A DNA stretch of 64,000 nucleotides from Ignelater luminosus (taxonomy: Eukaryota > Arthropoda > Insecta > Coleoptera > Elateridae), in NCBI GenBank assembly GCA_011009095.1, contig VTPC01000634.1, forward strand, positions 1 to 64,000, in the 5' to 3' direction. Positions 49,674-61,449 of the stretch are shown here, piece by piece. The position numbers and the translations under genes are program-made. The notes beneath the pieces are model-generated. The model was not told the origin of the DNA. It was given only the letters and a program-made list of their open reading frames with translations, and did not search any database. Each line of letters begins with the position of its first letter. Positions within the stretch are counted from its first letter, which is position 1.

Positions 49674-50707
49674 TATGCCATTTGTTAGTGCTGCTGGAGA
49701 GTAGTTATTGCCCAAAAGGTTTTAGGGTTACAGATTACGGTGGCCGAGATACACTAGTAGGAGTTATGGATTTTTAGCCAAATCGGATGGGTCAAGGAAC
49801 ATAAAAATTAAACTCGCAGGTGTGGTTGCAGCAAATGGGTTAAAACTTGGCATGTGTAGTTGCAGACTTGATTCACGTCTACAGTTAGGGTTGCCAACTT
49901 TTCTTGAGAAAAATAACGTATCTTACCTTTTGAGTAAGGAAAATAAAGCATCTGCAAGAAAAACAAGTATTTTTCAAACTTAAGTTTTTATTGCCTTAAA
50001 TACATATTTTTTTTTGTACTTTTAGCACACGCTAACAATTTTTGGTTGTCTTTGAAAGTTTCATAGCTAGTTTTACAATCTAAGTTTAGATTTAAATAGA
50101 TAAATAATTCATTTTTTATGAAATATATGGACGATCTGTTTCGCTCTTCTCTTCACACTCATCACCGACAAAACTCTTTTCAGTGAAAGCTGAGGTTCCG
50201 TTCTGCTTTATCTTAGGTATCGATAAATTGTTCGGGAAATTACGCATAGGAGTGTTTTGTTTTGCGCATCACAGTAAAGATTTGAAATAAAGTATTTTCG
50301 CATACTTTATTTTTATGCAAAAGTATATTTATTAAAAATAAAGTAGGATACGTTATTATAAAGTATGGTTGGCAACCCTATCCACAGTGTTGTTTCCGAA
50401 CTAATTCTTCCATTTTTGCACCAGTTATGAATTTTCATTTACCCTATCTCGCCAAAATTTCCAAAATTAAGTACACACAAACAGCTTGGTTACGTATGGT
50501 TCTGTGTAGTTTATCGTAATCCCCTAGTATGGGGGGGGGGGTTTCAACTTATGTCTTTCATTTCCCAGAAACGTCTGAAGCTTGAGATGAATTTTTCAAT
50601 TTTACGATTTTTTTCCCAAAAATACAACTTTGGGAGGCCACTGTAAGCTGGAGCCCTAAAACCTTTCGGGCAGTAACTACTCTCCAGCAGCAGTAACGAA
50701 TGGCATA
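49674..50707. mobile_element. non-autonomous inverted-repeat transposon, about 1.03 kb
   Basis: About 72 bp at each end are inverted repeats of each other, with shared blocks TATGCCATT, CTGCTGGAGAGTAGTTA, TGCCC and AAAGGTTTTAGGG. There is no transposase. Without the 495-bp hAT insertion (49886-50380) the original unit is about 0.54 kb. No clear target-site duplication flanks it, so the superfamily is open. A poly(G) run of 11 lies inside at 50531-50541. Confidence 0.7.
49886..50380. mobile_element. nested hAT-type MITE, 495 bp
   Basis: Ends are TAGGGTTGCCAAC and its exact reverse complement GTTGGCAACCCTA. The similarity extends inward through AATAACGTATC. The flanks TCTACAGT (49878-49885) and TCCACAGT (50381-50388) form an 8-bp target duplication with one mismatch, as expected for hAT elements. 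It carries no transposase and is AT-rich. It must be younger than the element it interrupts. Confidence 0.75.
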
Positions 50708-50797
50708 AGAAAGATTAAATTCTGGATGGGACAGGTAGAGTCCTGTTCCTCGTTACTACCTTTGTGCGCTAGACCAACGACATGTAAACCGAATAGA

Positions 50798-50812
50798 CGC
50801 GCGCGCGCGCGG
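50798..50812. repeat. CG dinucleotide run
   Basis: Seven CG repeats in an AT-rich context, next to GC-rich unclassified sequence at about 50740-50815. Confidence 0.8.
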
Positions 50813-51306
50813 GAAAGGATTAAAAAGTTCTTTTATTGTGTATCCTCTATAAATAATAAATATTTATTTATTATTTATAAATGATATGTATATTTGTTTA
50901 TTAAATAATAAAATAATAAGAAACATAAAATATATATGTTAATCGGCAAAAATTGAAAATTAAAATACGAAATTTTCAGCTATAGAACTCCATACTCAAA
51001 AAAATCTCAAGTATGGGATGTTCCATATTTACCATATGCCTTTCGCCGGCCCTGATCAATTCTACCAGCTATTCTAATAATCTAAAACTATTATTTAACT
51101 AGAAAGGTTCTAAAGATAGAAACAATGTGGAACTTATAAATGTTTAGATGAAAATAGATTTTAAGAGATTATGTTATGTAAAATACCAATCAGATATAGA
51201 AAACAAATAGCTTTTGCGTTTTTAAATTAATAAGTACAAAGAACTATTGAAGACATTTTTATCTGTTGTAGTTATGTGAAGTACCACAGGGTGTTGTGTC
51301 GTTACC

Positions 51307-51830
51307 TATATAAACTGACCAGAAGGAGTCTTTTCAAACAATTCCAAAAAGAACTTCTAGGTAAGCAGTAATTTTATGATTATATTTCCTAATCTATTTC
51401 TATTACCATTTTTTATTAAGTTATCAAATTTGAAAATTATTATCCTGACCCCCAAATTGAAATTTCTTTATTTCTAGTGTCGTTTAATTACTACAACTAA
51501 AGCGCAAACATGAAGATTACAATCTTTCTTGGAATTATTCTGGGTCTCCTAGTTATTTCTGAATGTGAAATTGTACCACCAAAACCAAACGCTAACGAAC
51601 TGAAAATGCACTTTGAAGACTTAGTTGTACCATCTTCAGATGACAAACGCTGCTAATGTATCAATTGGAGGAATTGTAGGTGGTTCTGGAGAAGAATGAA
51701 TAAGTTAATAATTTTAATTCGTATTAAGTACTTTCGACATTGTTCAACCTTAACCAAACAACAAATTGAATGTTAATTTTTCAGAGTTGTATGCGATGCA
51801 AATAATGAATGGACATATTGATGTAGGAAT
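51307..51830 (+). pseudogene. decayed copy of the secreted six-cysteine peptide gene
   Basis: This keeps the layout of its two intact relatives: a TATATAAA box at 51307-51314, a 5'UTR exon ending at the GTAAG donor at 51361, an acceptor at 51476-51477 and an ATG at 51510. The signal peptide MKITIFLGIILGLLVISEC follows, then a propeptide-like segment with PPKPNANELKMHFEDL. The cysteine-rich part no longer conforms to the family pattern and the copy looks broken. The initiator TCAGTT seen in the other two is also not conserved. A GATA-like TTATCT lies at about 51258. Most similar to the copy at 55733, and most simply explained as a duplicate that has lost function. Confidence 0.7.
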
Positions 51831-52140
51831 TTCAGAGCATAACTGGAAGAAAAGCTACTGTGCTACAAATACATTTTTATTTTTAAGTATCTACTTAAAG
51901 TATTGCACAGATACCTTGTAGTAGTAGTAATAATAATATTAGTAGAGTTTATTTAGCATAATAATGTTGTTGTATACAAATAAACAGACATTACATTCCA
52001 GATAGTGTATAAATAGTAGTAAGTGTGGAACCACACATAATAAACAATTATTTTTATTACATTATGTACAGACACCCAAAAACAAACGTACAGAACACTT
52101 TGCAATTCTCATCTTTTCAACGGAATAAATATTTAAAATA

Positions 52141-52657
52141 AACTGCTCAACATTTGAAGTGGCCCACAAAAAAAAACAAAAACCGCAAGTTAATGAAAAA
52201 TTATTTGATTTTGTTTTTATATATAATTCTACATTAATTTTGTATATTTGGTTGGATTTTTATTTATGTACAAAACCCAATAGTAATCGACGAACTTTTC
52301 TTTGAGAATAACTTTGCTGTACTAAACGGCAGGCTACATTTAAAGTATCTTTGCTTAACCGATCAGAGGGCATACTGGCATTATTTGTTATCAAAATATT
52401 TGATATTCTGTAGCAAAAATCGAAAAAAAACGGATTTTTGAAAATTCTATAAATTACGTCCCTACGCACTCGGGGACTAAATTACTTTTCAAATTACTCA
52501 ATTCTAAAATTTTTATGATTCTACAAAATAAATCTTACATCACAATAAGAGAATTATTTATAAATGACATGTCAACAATCGTTGATGCCTTTTTGTTTCT
52601 AATAAACACGAAAACATAATCTTTTTCTTGGTGGGCCACTTCAATTGTTGAGCAGTT
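52141..52657. mobile_element. inverted-repeat MITE, 517 bp
   Basis: Arms of about 27 bp with AACTGCTCAACA, TTGAAGTGGCCCAC on the left and the matching reverse complement on the right (52631-52657). Two or three mismatches separate the arms. The interior is AT-rich without a transposase; the minus-strand frame inside (52260-52469) looks like chance. No clear target duplication. Confidence 0.65.
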
Positions 52658-52700
52658 TGGTTATAGTAACAGTAAAAACAATCAACACTTTCTGTATATA

Positions 52701-53467
52701 CATGATTAGCCAAAAGTCTGGAAACAGTCTTATTGTAGCAATGCCGCTGGAATTAACGGAATAATAACCCTTGGAAGGTATATTAGACTATCTTATCTAC
52801 ATTCTGACAGGAAAAAAATTAATTCAATTATCCAGTTCCTCATAATTGATATCAACTTTTAATTTTTACATGGCACCCTAGTATTTTGATGACATTTTCT
52901 AAATATGCATAAAATTCTAGATACGACAGTAAAGAAAAAATTGAAATAAAATAATTCGCTTCGCTATAATAAATTATAAAGTTTGCAGTTTTAGTGTATT
53001 TCAGTGTATTTTTAATGTATTGTGCTCCGCCTACATCATCTAGCTGCATTCTATAGGTGGGGAGTTGGAATGCAACACTTAAGGAGTAGGGCAATACGGG
53101 TCATTAGCAACGGCCGTCAGCCTAGTATCATAATGGCTTCGCCTATTAACAGGGCTAAATACACTGAAATACACTAAAACTGTAAACTTTATTAATTTAT
53201 TATAGCGAAGCGAATTATTTTATTTCAATTTTTTCATCACTGTCGTACCTAGAATTTTATGCATATTTAGAAAATGTCATCAAAATACTAGAGTGCCATT
53301 TAAAAATTAAAAGTTGATATCAATTACGAGGAACTGGATAATTGAATTAATTTTCTTTCCTGTCAGAATGTAGATAAGATAGTCTTAATATACTCCCCAA
53401 GGGTTATTCCGCTAATTCTATCGGTATTGCTACAATAAGACTGTTTCCAGACTTTTGGCTAACCCTG
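52701..53467. mobile_element. long-arm foldback element, 311-bp arms, TA-flanked
   Basis: The left arm 52701-53011 and right arm 53157-53467 are equal in length and reverse complements at most positions. They enclose a 145-bp GC-richer, non-repeated centre. The tips read CATGATTAGCCAAAAGTCTG on the left and, reverse-complemented, CAGGGTTAGCCAAAAGTCTG on the right. The element is directly flanked by TA, as for the Tc1/mariner superfamily. The frame on the minus strand across it is a by-product. RNA from it would form an almost complete 300-bp hairpin. Confidence 0.8.
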
Positions 53468-53469
53468 TA

Positions 53470-55490
53470 TAAAAAGCACTGAACACAGCAACTTGCACAT
53501 TCTCACTTTTGTAAAAGGACAGTACTTTTAAAACATTGAATAACAAGGAAATAACAATATAAACGTGATGGATGTATGTATAAAAAAAACAGAAACAAAT
53601 CAGCACTACCAATACACCCTTCTTCGCTTTTACATATATATTTTTTCTAATATGTAAATGTTTAAATGGATATTAAGATTTCCAATATGTATTGTCAATT
53701 TAAGCAAACCATAAACCGTAGTTTTGAATTGTGGTTAAAGCATTAATATTTGAAAAATTAAATTATGAAAGATTTAAGTCGCAACGTTTGTAATGTAAAA
53801 GATAATATGAGATTAATGAAAAGAATAATTCATAATTGAAGAAATATATCAGAGAAGTTATGAGCAATTCCAAATAACAAAATATTTTATTACTATACAA
53901 TAACTTTCAACACAACAATTTAAAATAATCATTCTAGATAAGTATGCAGATAATACTAGCAGACCATTGAGACTTGAACTGTTTTTAAGTACTACATATT
54001 AGTAGTTTACACCGAATTTAGAATATTGTTATTAAAAGTTGGAATATATTCAATTTTATAGAATTTACGTACAATTTATATTCTAAGTTGAAATTTCATT
54101 TCTATTCTAAAGAATTTTAAGCGCAATACCATAACACAGCGCAGCACCTGGCATATAAGTTGCCGCTGTTATTGTTATTTTGAATGGCATGCAGTGACGA
54201 CATCAAAATCTTCTTAATGAGTGGGTGACTGCTAGCAATATCACTTTAAAAACGGGCTAGGTGGGCTTACCATACTTTGATTTTTCCATGCCAAATTTAT
54301 TGGTAATGGTGTTTGTATAATATATAAATAAATATTCTCGTACATACGTATTTGAAATGAGCGGTAATTCTCGCCCTTGTAAATGTGAAATTCAAGGGTA
54401 TTGAAAGCGTGCACTATACCGAAATCATTGCATCTGCTTTTCAAGCCAACAGAGTCATTAAGGAGCATTTCCTATCATAACAGCTAGGTGAAGTTATCGT
54501 GTGCCATAGAAATTACGACTGAGAATCTAGAATGAATGTTTATTATAAATTTCTTTCTCTCAAAGAAAGTTGTGACAAGGAATCTGAACAACAAAAAACT
54601 AAATTCCACGAAGACCATTATATTTGCAGTTACGCTTCTTTCTAGTGTGAAGTAACAGGGGCCCTTATAAGGTCTCTTTGACCACGAGTGGCATTTTCCA
54701 GAAAATTGGAGAGTGAAGACAATAGGAATACCTGTTTGAGCAGAGAGGAGAGCCGAAGAAATAATGAAACGATACTCCAGTCCATTAAGATCATGGTTCC
54801 ATCGTTTCGGGAACCACAACTGTAAGCATGTTGTGGAAATTCATTCCTGCGACGAGTCCACTACACCAACCCTTAAGCGCAGCATTATCTCGTCAAGGTC
54901 GTGAAGCGTGGGACCATGTCCATTCATGAGTTTACTTTTGATCTCGATCTGACCTATCTCTCTCAGTTCTATTTACCTAGTGTTGTATAGATATGTTCAA
55001 CAAAGAGGGAAAGACACTACAAACAAGATCTGTTTAAAGAAAAAAACGTTTTTTATTTCACTGGAAAAATTGGATATTCTAACAAGAAATCTGCTCAACT
55101 ATAGGGTATTCTATTTAAACTGTCCTCTGTGGAGTTATCTGCCTCTCCCATTAGAGAAATACGTCGCATAGTATTTCTTTATCATTCTTAGTGTCAGATT
55201 GCTAAGGTCTTGGTTATGTAAAGGTGAATTATGTCTTAGCTGAGCTGTATGTGACGTCTTTTTTCTACGTGAGGGGCGAATAATCCCAGAGAAGATAATT
55301 TGAATAGCATACCCTTTAATAAGTTTCAAAGATAGAAAATACGTTAGACAGAAGTAGATTTTAGACATTAAGAAAGATACGTATGTTACGTAAAATATCA
55401 ATCAGGCAAGATAAAAGTCAAATAATACAATAAAAAATTGTTTTGCATTTTTAAATTAATAACAAGTACAAAGTACTTCTGAAAATAATA
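53470..55490. other. gene-less spacer between peptide copies 1 and 2
   Basis: AT-rich to 54100, then a mildly GC-richer segment (about 54480-54970) with frames on both strands but no recognised motif, probably an old repeat. Nothing else was seen up to the promoter of the peptide gene. Confidence 0.35.
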
Positions 55491-55494
55491 ATGT

Positions 55495-55583
55495 TTATCT
55501 ATTAATCTGATTGTATCGAGTACCACAAAGTATATAAAGTGCCCAGCAGTCTTTTCAAACTCAGTTTCCACAACAGTTTCAAC
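55495..55583 (+). promoter_or_regulatory. core promoter and 5'UTR exon of peptide gene copy 2
   Basis: TTATCT (the GATA motif AGATAA on the other strand) at 55495-55500, TATATAAA at 55531-55538 and the initiator TCAGTT at 55561, about 30 bases from the TATA box. The first exon would run from about 55563 to 55583 and ends at a GTAAGT donor. The same order occurs at copy 3 and, partly, copy 1. Confidence 0.65.
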
Positions 55584-55732
55584 GTAAGTAATAGCGATTT
55601 TATAATTGCATTTTCGAATTTGTTTTTATGACCAATTTCTTTTTAAATTGCCAAGAGTTAGGTATTTTATAATGAATTTTTTTTTATTTTCAGTGTCGTT
55701 TTAGTGCAGACTCAAACAAACAATCCACAATT

Positions 55733-56068
55733 ATGAAGGTTACAATCTTTCTTGGAATTATTTTGGGCCTGCTAGTTATTTCTCAATGTGCAGTTGTACC
55801 ACCAAAACCGAACGCTAACGAAATGAAGTTGCACTTTGAAGACTTAGTTCCACCATCGCCAGATGAGAAATTCTGCAAATGTACACCCTCCATGGAATGT
55901 AGGAATTCTGGTGGAGAACCAAACAATGAGTAAGTTAACGTGTAAATTAAGATACACTTACATTATACATGTTTAGAGCTTATTAAATTGTAAATCACTA
56001 AATGTTAATTTTTCAGTGTCGAATGTCATCCAAATTACGTTATGATAAACTGCTGTTGGAATTTGTAG
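55733..56068 (+). CDS. secreted six-cysteine peptide, copy 2 (82 aa, two coding exons)
   Basis: Exons 55733-55929 and 56017-56068 (intron 87 bp, GT-AG, splitting an Asp codon) give an 82-residue secreted peptide. It has a signal peptide MKVTIFLGIILGLLVISQC, an acidic/proline segment VVPPKPNANEMKLHFEDL and a mature cysteine part CKCTPSMEC, GGEPNNDVEC, NYVMINCCWNL. The cysteine pattern is C-x-C-x5-C-x12-C-x8-CC. An upstream 5'UTR intron (55584-55693) and an acceptor 40 bases before the ATG are shared with the other copies. Poly(A) signals lie at 56252 and 56262. The C-x-C-x-P...C...CC pattern recalls the CLIP domain of non-catalytic serine protease homologues, but here it stands alone; a SVWC- or knottin-type defence peptide is another possibility. 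Function is unknown. Gene structure confidence is high, family assignment low. Confidence 0.82.
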
Positions 56069-56440
56069 AAATAATTAAAAGAAAACGTAATGGTTAAGCT
56101 GTTGTGTTACACATACATTTTTGAAAATATTTATTTCATGACATCGCATAAAATTATGCAGCTGTATAACTTTTTCATCATATAAACCTTTAAATGATAA
56201 TGATCAATTAATAACTAATATTTTCAATATGTATCACTAATTTAAGTAAACAATAAAAGCAAATAAAGAAAAAAAGATGAGTTTTTATCAATCAACATTC
56301 TAAAGTTACTTTTTGCAATTAAAAGTTTTATTTTTCGATGTTTTGGGTAGACATTAAACCAATCGAAAGCATATTAAAAATATTCAGCATATCAACATAA
56401 CAGTACAATTAGGTCTAGATTTAGAAAGAATATTATTATA

Positions 56441-57082
56441 CACCGTGTTCGTTTTAACATTTGCTATAGGGAATTAGTGTGGGAAATCTGAAATATGCCA
56501 AATAGTTCGTTCTCGAATAAAAGTCGGTGAAATTAATAGTTGCAATCGATAGATAAGATATTCTAACGTATTGTCCCTTAATATTGTACTAATATTGTAA
56601 AAATTGGGTTTTGTTGTATGCAGTATTAAAAAGCATCATCAGTTTTCATTTCTAATTTATTATTTCTTGTACGTTTTTCGAATACAAGAATAATAACACA
56701 TTATTTAAATTGTTATTAAATTAAAGATTAATGACAAATGAAATTTAAAAAAAAGTCTTGCTTGTAACAAGGTTCGATCTTGCATTCAAAGAGCCCGTTC
56801 GGTTTAGCAAGCAGTAATAACCATTGAACCACGGAGGCAAGTCGCGTCGACTTTTCAGTTTTCGGCTTTTAAATTAATGTTTTGCAAGTAATTAATGAAT
56901 TTATAATTTCTGAAGAATTGGGATTGTTATTAAGGGTAATATTTTTAGACAGTACGTTAGAATATTTTATCTATCGATTACAACTATTAATTTCACCGAC
57001 TTTTATTTGAGAACGAAATATTTGGCATATTTCAGATTTTCCATACTAATTCCCTATAGCAAATGTTAAACCGAACACGGTG
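56441..57082. mobile_element. foldback element copy B, intact, 135-bp arms, tRNA-like core
   Basis: Arms 56441-56575 and 56948-57082 are inverted repeats of equal length with few mismatches. The tips are CACCGTGTTCG and CGAACACGGTG, directly flanked by TA (56439-56440 and 57083-57084). The 372-bp interior holds the tRNA-like stretch at about 56758-56846. There is no transposase. The unit is shared with copy A at 32250-32766, so it is a repeat family with at least two members in 64 kb. TA flanks suggest a Tc1/mariner-superfamily partner supplied mobility. Confidence 0.8.
56758..56846 (-). repeat. tRNA-like segment inside the foldback element
   Basis: On the minus strand GCCTCCGTGGTTCAATGGTTA resembles a tRNA acceptor strand plus A box. 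Further on GCAAG-ATCGAAC-CTTGT can form a five-pair stem with a seven-base loop like the T arm (usual loop TTCGAAT). The anticodon arm and a matching 3' acceptor strand are not evident, so it is not a functional tRNA. Copy A has the same segment with a poorer T stem. It is either a captured tRNA or the Pol III head of a SINE within the element. Confidence 0.45.
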
Positions 57083-57084
57083 TA

Positions 57085-58900
57085 TAAGAGTGTTAAGAAC
57101 CGAAATTGTAAATGAAGTGATAACTACAGTGTGTCTCATAAAGCCATAAACAATGAAAAAGATTTCGTTCCATTTAAATTACAGTATCAAAACATACAAG
57201 AAGAAGAAACAACTAAAATAATTTCTCCAACAACTGAAATATCCACTCTGAAGAACACGCACCATTTTTTTAATTTCGCAGAAATTAATTGAAGGTTTAA
57301 TTAATAGAATCCAAGAAATTTGTGTACGTTGAGGATTTATTGATCCATGTATATTTCAAAAGTGTGCGGTTTTAACAATCAATATTTACATGAAATTTAT
57401 CTAACAAAATAAATTTCAGTTAGCCTTGGTACATTTCCAAGTTAGAATCCAGCTTATTTATGTATTATAAGAAGTTTTGATGCATACTATATTAAATCAG
57501 TTAAGGCTTGTAAACGTTAAATTATGCAGTATTATAACTTATAAGCTACAACTTTTGCAATCTTAAAGAAAGCATTAAAATCTCATTATCAGAAACATGA
57601 AAAAAATATATATCCGAGTTCAAACAATTCTGAAGAACAACCTACACTTTGTCAGACTGAAAAGGCCCAATCTGCAGCACCTTTATTTGTGGTAATACAC
57701 CCATCAGACTATACAGACTGGTTTTTATAGCAGGTACGCTGAAAGGATCTCATAAACCGTAAAAGATATGAGGTAGGTTAAATTAGAAAAACGTTGCCTG
57801 TTTTGGACTTTATTGATTTTTGTCTTTTTTTTTTTAAATCCATGACTTACTGGATATTTGCTAACAAAGAAGATATCTAAACTTTTTCAAGCCCGATATC
57901 TCTGTAACGAGAAAAAATAGGAAAGAATGGCAACGAAATGTCTTAGATAATTTAACACTGTTGAAAATACCGGATGGCTATAAAAATGCATCCTGTATCG
58001 AAGATAAACATCTTCACTTGTGGTAAAGATATGAAAAAGATATTTTACACTTTTTAACCAAATAATCAGAAAATGTTTCTGTCGAGTTTCAAAAGCAACG
58101 ACGATACAAATTTCCAAATTGGATAGTGCACAAAATAATATTATTAACTGTTAAACTGTTTTTCTATAGCCACATGGTATTCTTGTGATGGTTTTTTGTT
58201 TTTCTTGAAGATGGAACTTAGGCATGAACTTTTTCAAATAAAACGCCTACTTGATTTTAATATCATCAGATGCTTTTCAGTGATGTCATGGAAGTATATA
58301 GCTATTATTTTATTTTCAGGAATATTGTAAAAATAAAGAATAAAAATCAAAGTTAACTAAGAATCTAGGCTATTTTACAGCTGTTTTCAAGTTCTAATCA
58401 ACTATTGTGGTCAATACATATTTTTAAAAGAAGTTACTCTAGGGTTTTTGGTTTGTTTTGAACTGAGGATTAAACCTTTAAAGTTTTCGTTATATTTTAA
58501 AAAGCACCGTGTACAGTAAGCTAAACTTAATATTTAAACCTGGTGGTCTTCTGGTTGTTTCCACGAGGTGCTTACATAATATCAAGTGGCAAGGTTGTCT
58601 ATTGACCTGTTTCATCTAAGAGACTTGGTGTGCAAAATAGCGTCTGTCGCAATTGCAAAGGTTGAAGGTCTTCAAAGTGTATGTAGAAATTAGAATCCGG
58701 GAGAGAATCTCCGATAATTTGAATATATTGCTGCAAATGTAAAACAGAATGTGTGCAAGAATATAGCTTCATACTATTTATTTCAGTACAAATCCGAATT
58801 TCCTGTTTAAGCTCGCTATTCGAACTGAACAATGTTCTACTTGCCTCCAATATTCAAGAGCGCATTGTTGACATGAAGATCGAGTCTTAAAATTTTCTAA
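57085..58900. other. AT-rich DNA, no gene recognised
   Basis: Short frames only. A charged plus-strand stretch at about 57890-58120 (including RKEWQRNVLDNLTLLKIPDG) may be an old element remnant but could not be assigned. The part from 58560 to 58900 could be the decayed upstream portion of the jockey copy that follows, but no zinc-knuckle motif of ORF1 was found. Confidence 0.35.
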
Positions 58901-61190
58901 CAAAATCTACTCTTTAATTTAAAACCAGTTTGAGTACTAACTAGCCATTTCATGCGTCATCGTCATGCTGCAAAGTAAGTTTTCAAGTCCTGAAATCCGA
59001 AAAAGCCGGCATAAAAACTTCAGAGACTTCTGATATGTTGTTTCGAATGAACATGGTAAAAACTTCAGCTTTATATATTATTTATTTAACTGAAGAGATA
59101 TAAGCCACCATGGTAAATATAAAAGCAGGAAATTACCAAGTTACTGTAATTGCAGTTTAGTATCCTCCGAGATGCTCGACAAAGAAACTAATATCTTGAA
59201 TTTCTAAGAAAATAAAGAATTCATAAATTCATTATTATAGGAGGTGATTTCAATGAGAAAAGCACTTGTTAGAAATCTGGACTAATGACCATCAAAAGAA
59301 AGGAACTAATCGACCTCATCGATTTCTATACTGTTTAGATATCAGCAAGTTCCTTGCAAGTAGAAGAAAGATGAGTTATGACCTCAGATCACACGCCAAT
59401 TATTCTGACTTAATGCTATAAAGACAGAAGAATAATCAAACATTGGTGGATAAACAAACGAGCTAGACTCTGTTTACAAAAAAATACACTCTCTTAGTAC
59501 CGCTGGGAAATGAACAACAATTATCCATCCATAAATAACATTCAACGGGCAATATGGAAGAATACTCCTACAATGCAAACAAGAACAATAACTGGAAACA
59601 ATTGTCCAACAGAAATTAGAGACTTAATTCCAGAAAAAAAGGTCCAAATAGCGCCAATTTAAAGCTTCATAGGACAAAACGAATCTGAATAACATTAGTC
59701 AAAAGATTAAAAAGGAAAGTCAACAAATCAGAAATAATTTGATCAATGCTTACTTGAGAGAACTAATGGATGACAGCAACGCTAATTACTCTCAGATGTA
59801 CAGTAGAAGAGATGTTCCAGCCATATGAGGAACTGGAAGATAAACAATTTTGAAAAGACTCGATACAAGAAGTAAAAGAATTCAGTGTCACTTCACCCAG
59901 AGAAGAGATCACCGAGATTAGAGAAAACATAACTTTTAAAAAAGCTTCTGGAATTGACTTACTAATTACTAGCAAAGTATACTAAAATAACTTCTAAGGA
60001 AGGCCATAGTTAAACTGATAAACGCTATCTCCGCATTGAAGTACGTACCTAGGCTGTAGAAAGTAGCAGAGGTCGTCATGATCCTTAAACCTAGAGAACC
60101 TCCCACACGAAGCTTCGTCTTGTAGGCCAATGTCTTTATTATATGTAGCGTCGATTCTAATTGAAAAACTATTGCTTAAGAGCTTGAAAATAAACTAGTC
60201 CCATCACACTAGTTTGGGTTTAGAACAGGTGCGCAGAACAAATAACATAATAAAAAAGTTCTTAGAAGACAAAAAAGTCTATTCAGCAATCTTCTCACCC
60301 TTGCCCAAACTTTCGACATTCTTTTCCAAACAATATTTTCAAATTCTTGAGTCATACGTCTCTGATAGATGTTTCAGGATTAAGCAAGAACAATCGTATT
60401 CAAAATTTAAAAAAATAAGAGCGAGACTATCACAAACAAGCGTATTAAAGTCGGTTCTATATCTACTGTCCACTTGTGACGTTCCCACGCTGGGAAATAA
60501 TCCTGTAGCCACCTGACGACACTGCTGTACTAGTAGCCGAAAAAAAAAACAATGACAAAGCTGCAGGAAAATTAGAAACAGCTGTTGATCAAATAAATGA
60601 CTGGACAAATTTAACATATATCAGTCATCATAAAAGAAAATCAGATTTTTCACTCAAACACAAAGAAATACTTAGGTATTGCAATAGATGCAAGGCTACT
60701 CTGGAAAGAAAAGGGAATAACTTGGCATTCGTTATAAAAAGAAATGTATTGGCTGATCGGAAGAAAAAGTCCAATATGTATCTTTGGTTTGGACTTACGA
60801 GATCCAGCTACGATAGGTATGCACCAAACAAAGTAACGTCGACATAATTAATACCTATATCGTAGATGCTCTCTAGTACGTCAGAAAATGTGACCTACAT
60901 CGCGGTCTGAAAATGAAAACTGTGGATAGCAAAATAAAGAAGTTTCCAAGAAGCTCTGAAGAGAAACTCGATCAACATATGCGAGTCGAAGCGATCCGGC
61001 TACTCCTCGACAATATGGGATTAGTGCGAATACTGTAGAGAGCGAAACCATTTGAATTAGTTTAAGTGGTAAAAGTTATAAAAAAGCAGAGTAAAGTGAG
61101 GCAGTGTACGGGCCTAAACTAAGTATAGTTACGTGCTAGAACCTAAGGGATGCTGTTAGATAAAACTCGAGTCAAAAACGAATAATAATA
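58900..61190 (+). mobile_element. jockey-type LINE retrotransposon, 5'-truncated and decayed
   Basis: Reading in shifting frames, the order matches a jockey ORF2. An endonuclease part has YPPRCSTKK and the hallmark GGDFNEKST (about 59240-59270). The reverse transcriptase part has KKASGIDLL (about 59940), VPRL-KVAEVVMILKPREPP (about 60047-60105), FGFRTGAQN (about 60215), QILESYVSDRCFRIKQEQS (about 60340-60396) and VLYLLSTCDVPTLGNN. A C-terminal part has CDLHRGLKMKTVDSKIKKF and VEAIRLLDNMGLV (about 60890-61030). The catalytic FADD box region is broken; many stops and frameshifts occur. The 3' end is an AATAATAATAA tail at about 61182. No ORF1 was found, consistent with 5' truncation. It lies between peptide copies 2 and 3. 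Confidence 0.8.
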
Positions 61191-61449
61191 ACTTAGGTTA
61201 CATTGAAATTGCTTATTAGTCTGGATTGACTAACAGAAACATCGGACAGGTTTTTAGAAAATAATATATATTTTCAAGGTTAAAACCTGAAATAGTAAGT
61301 AGTAGGTGTTCTTAAATGGGACAATAATCTCTACATTTGTCATTTATCTTTTATATGGTAAAAGGCAAATTCTTTTAATTACGACCCAAGTATTATCTAA
61401 ACATGCAGGAATATTGTAAGAAGTAAATTTAAAACTTTGATCAATAAAA

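Noticed and set aside
52852-53094. 80-codon minus-strand frame
   Set aside because: It lies entirely within the arm and centre of the foldback element and does not resemble a transposase.
54484-54819. Minus-strand 111-codon frame
   Set aside because: No signal, domain or splice signals, and the region looks like an old repeat; not counted as a gene.
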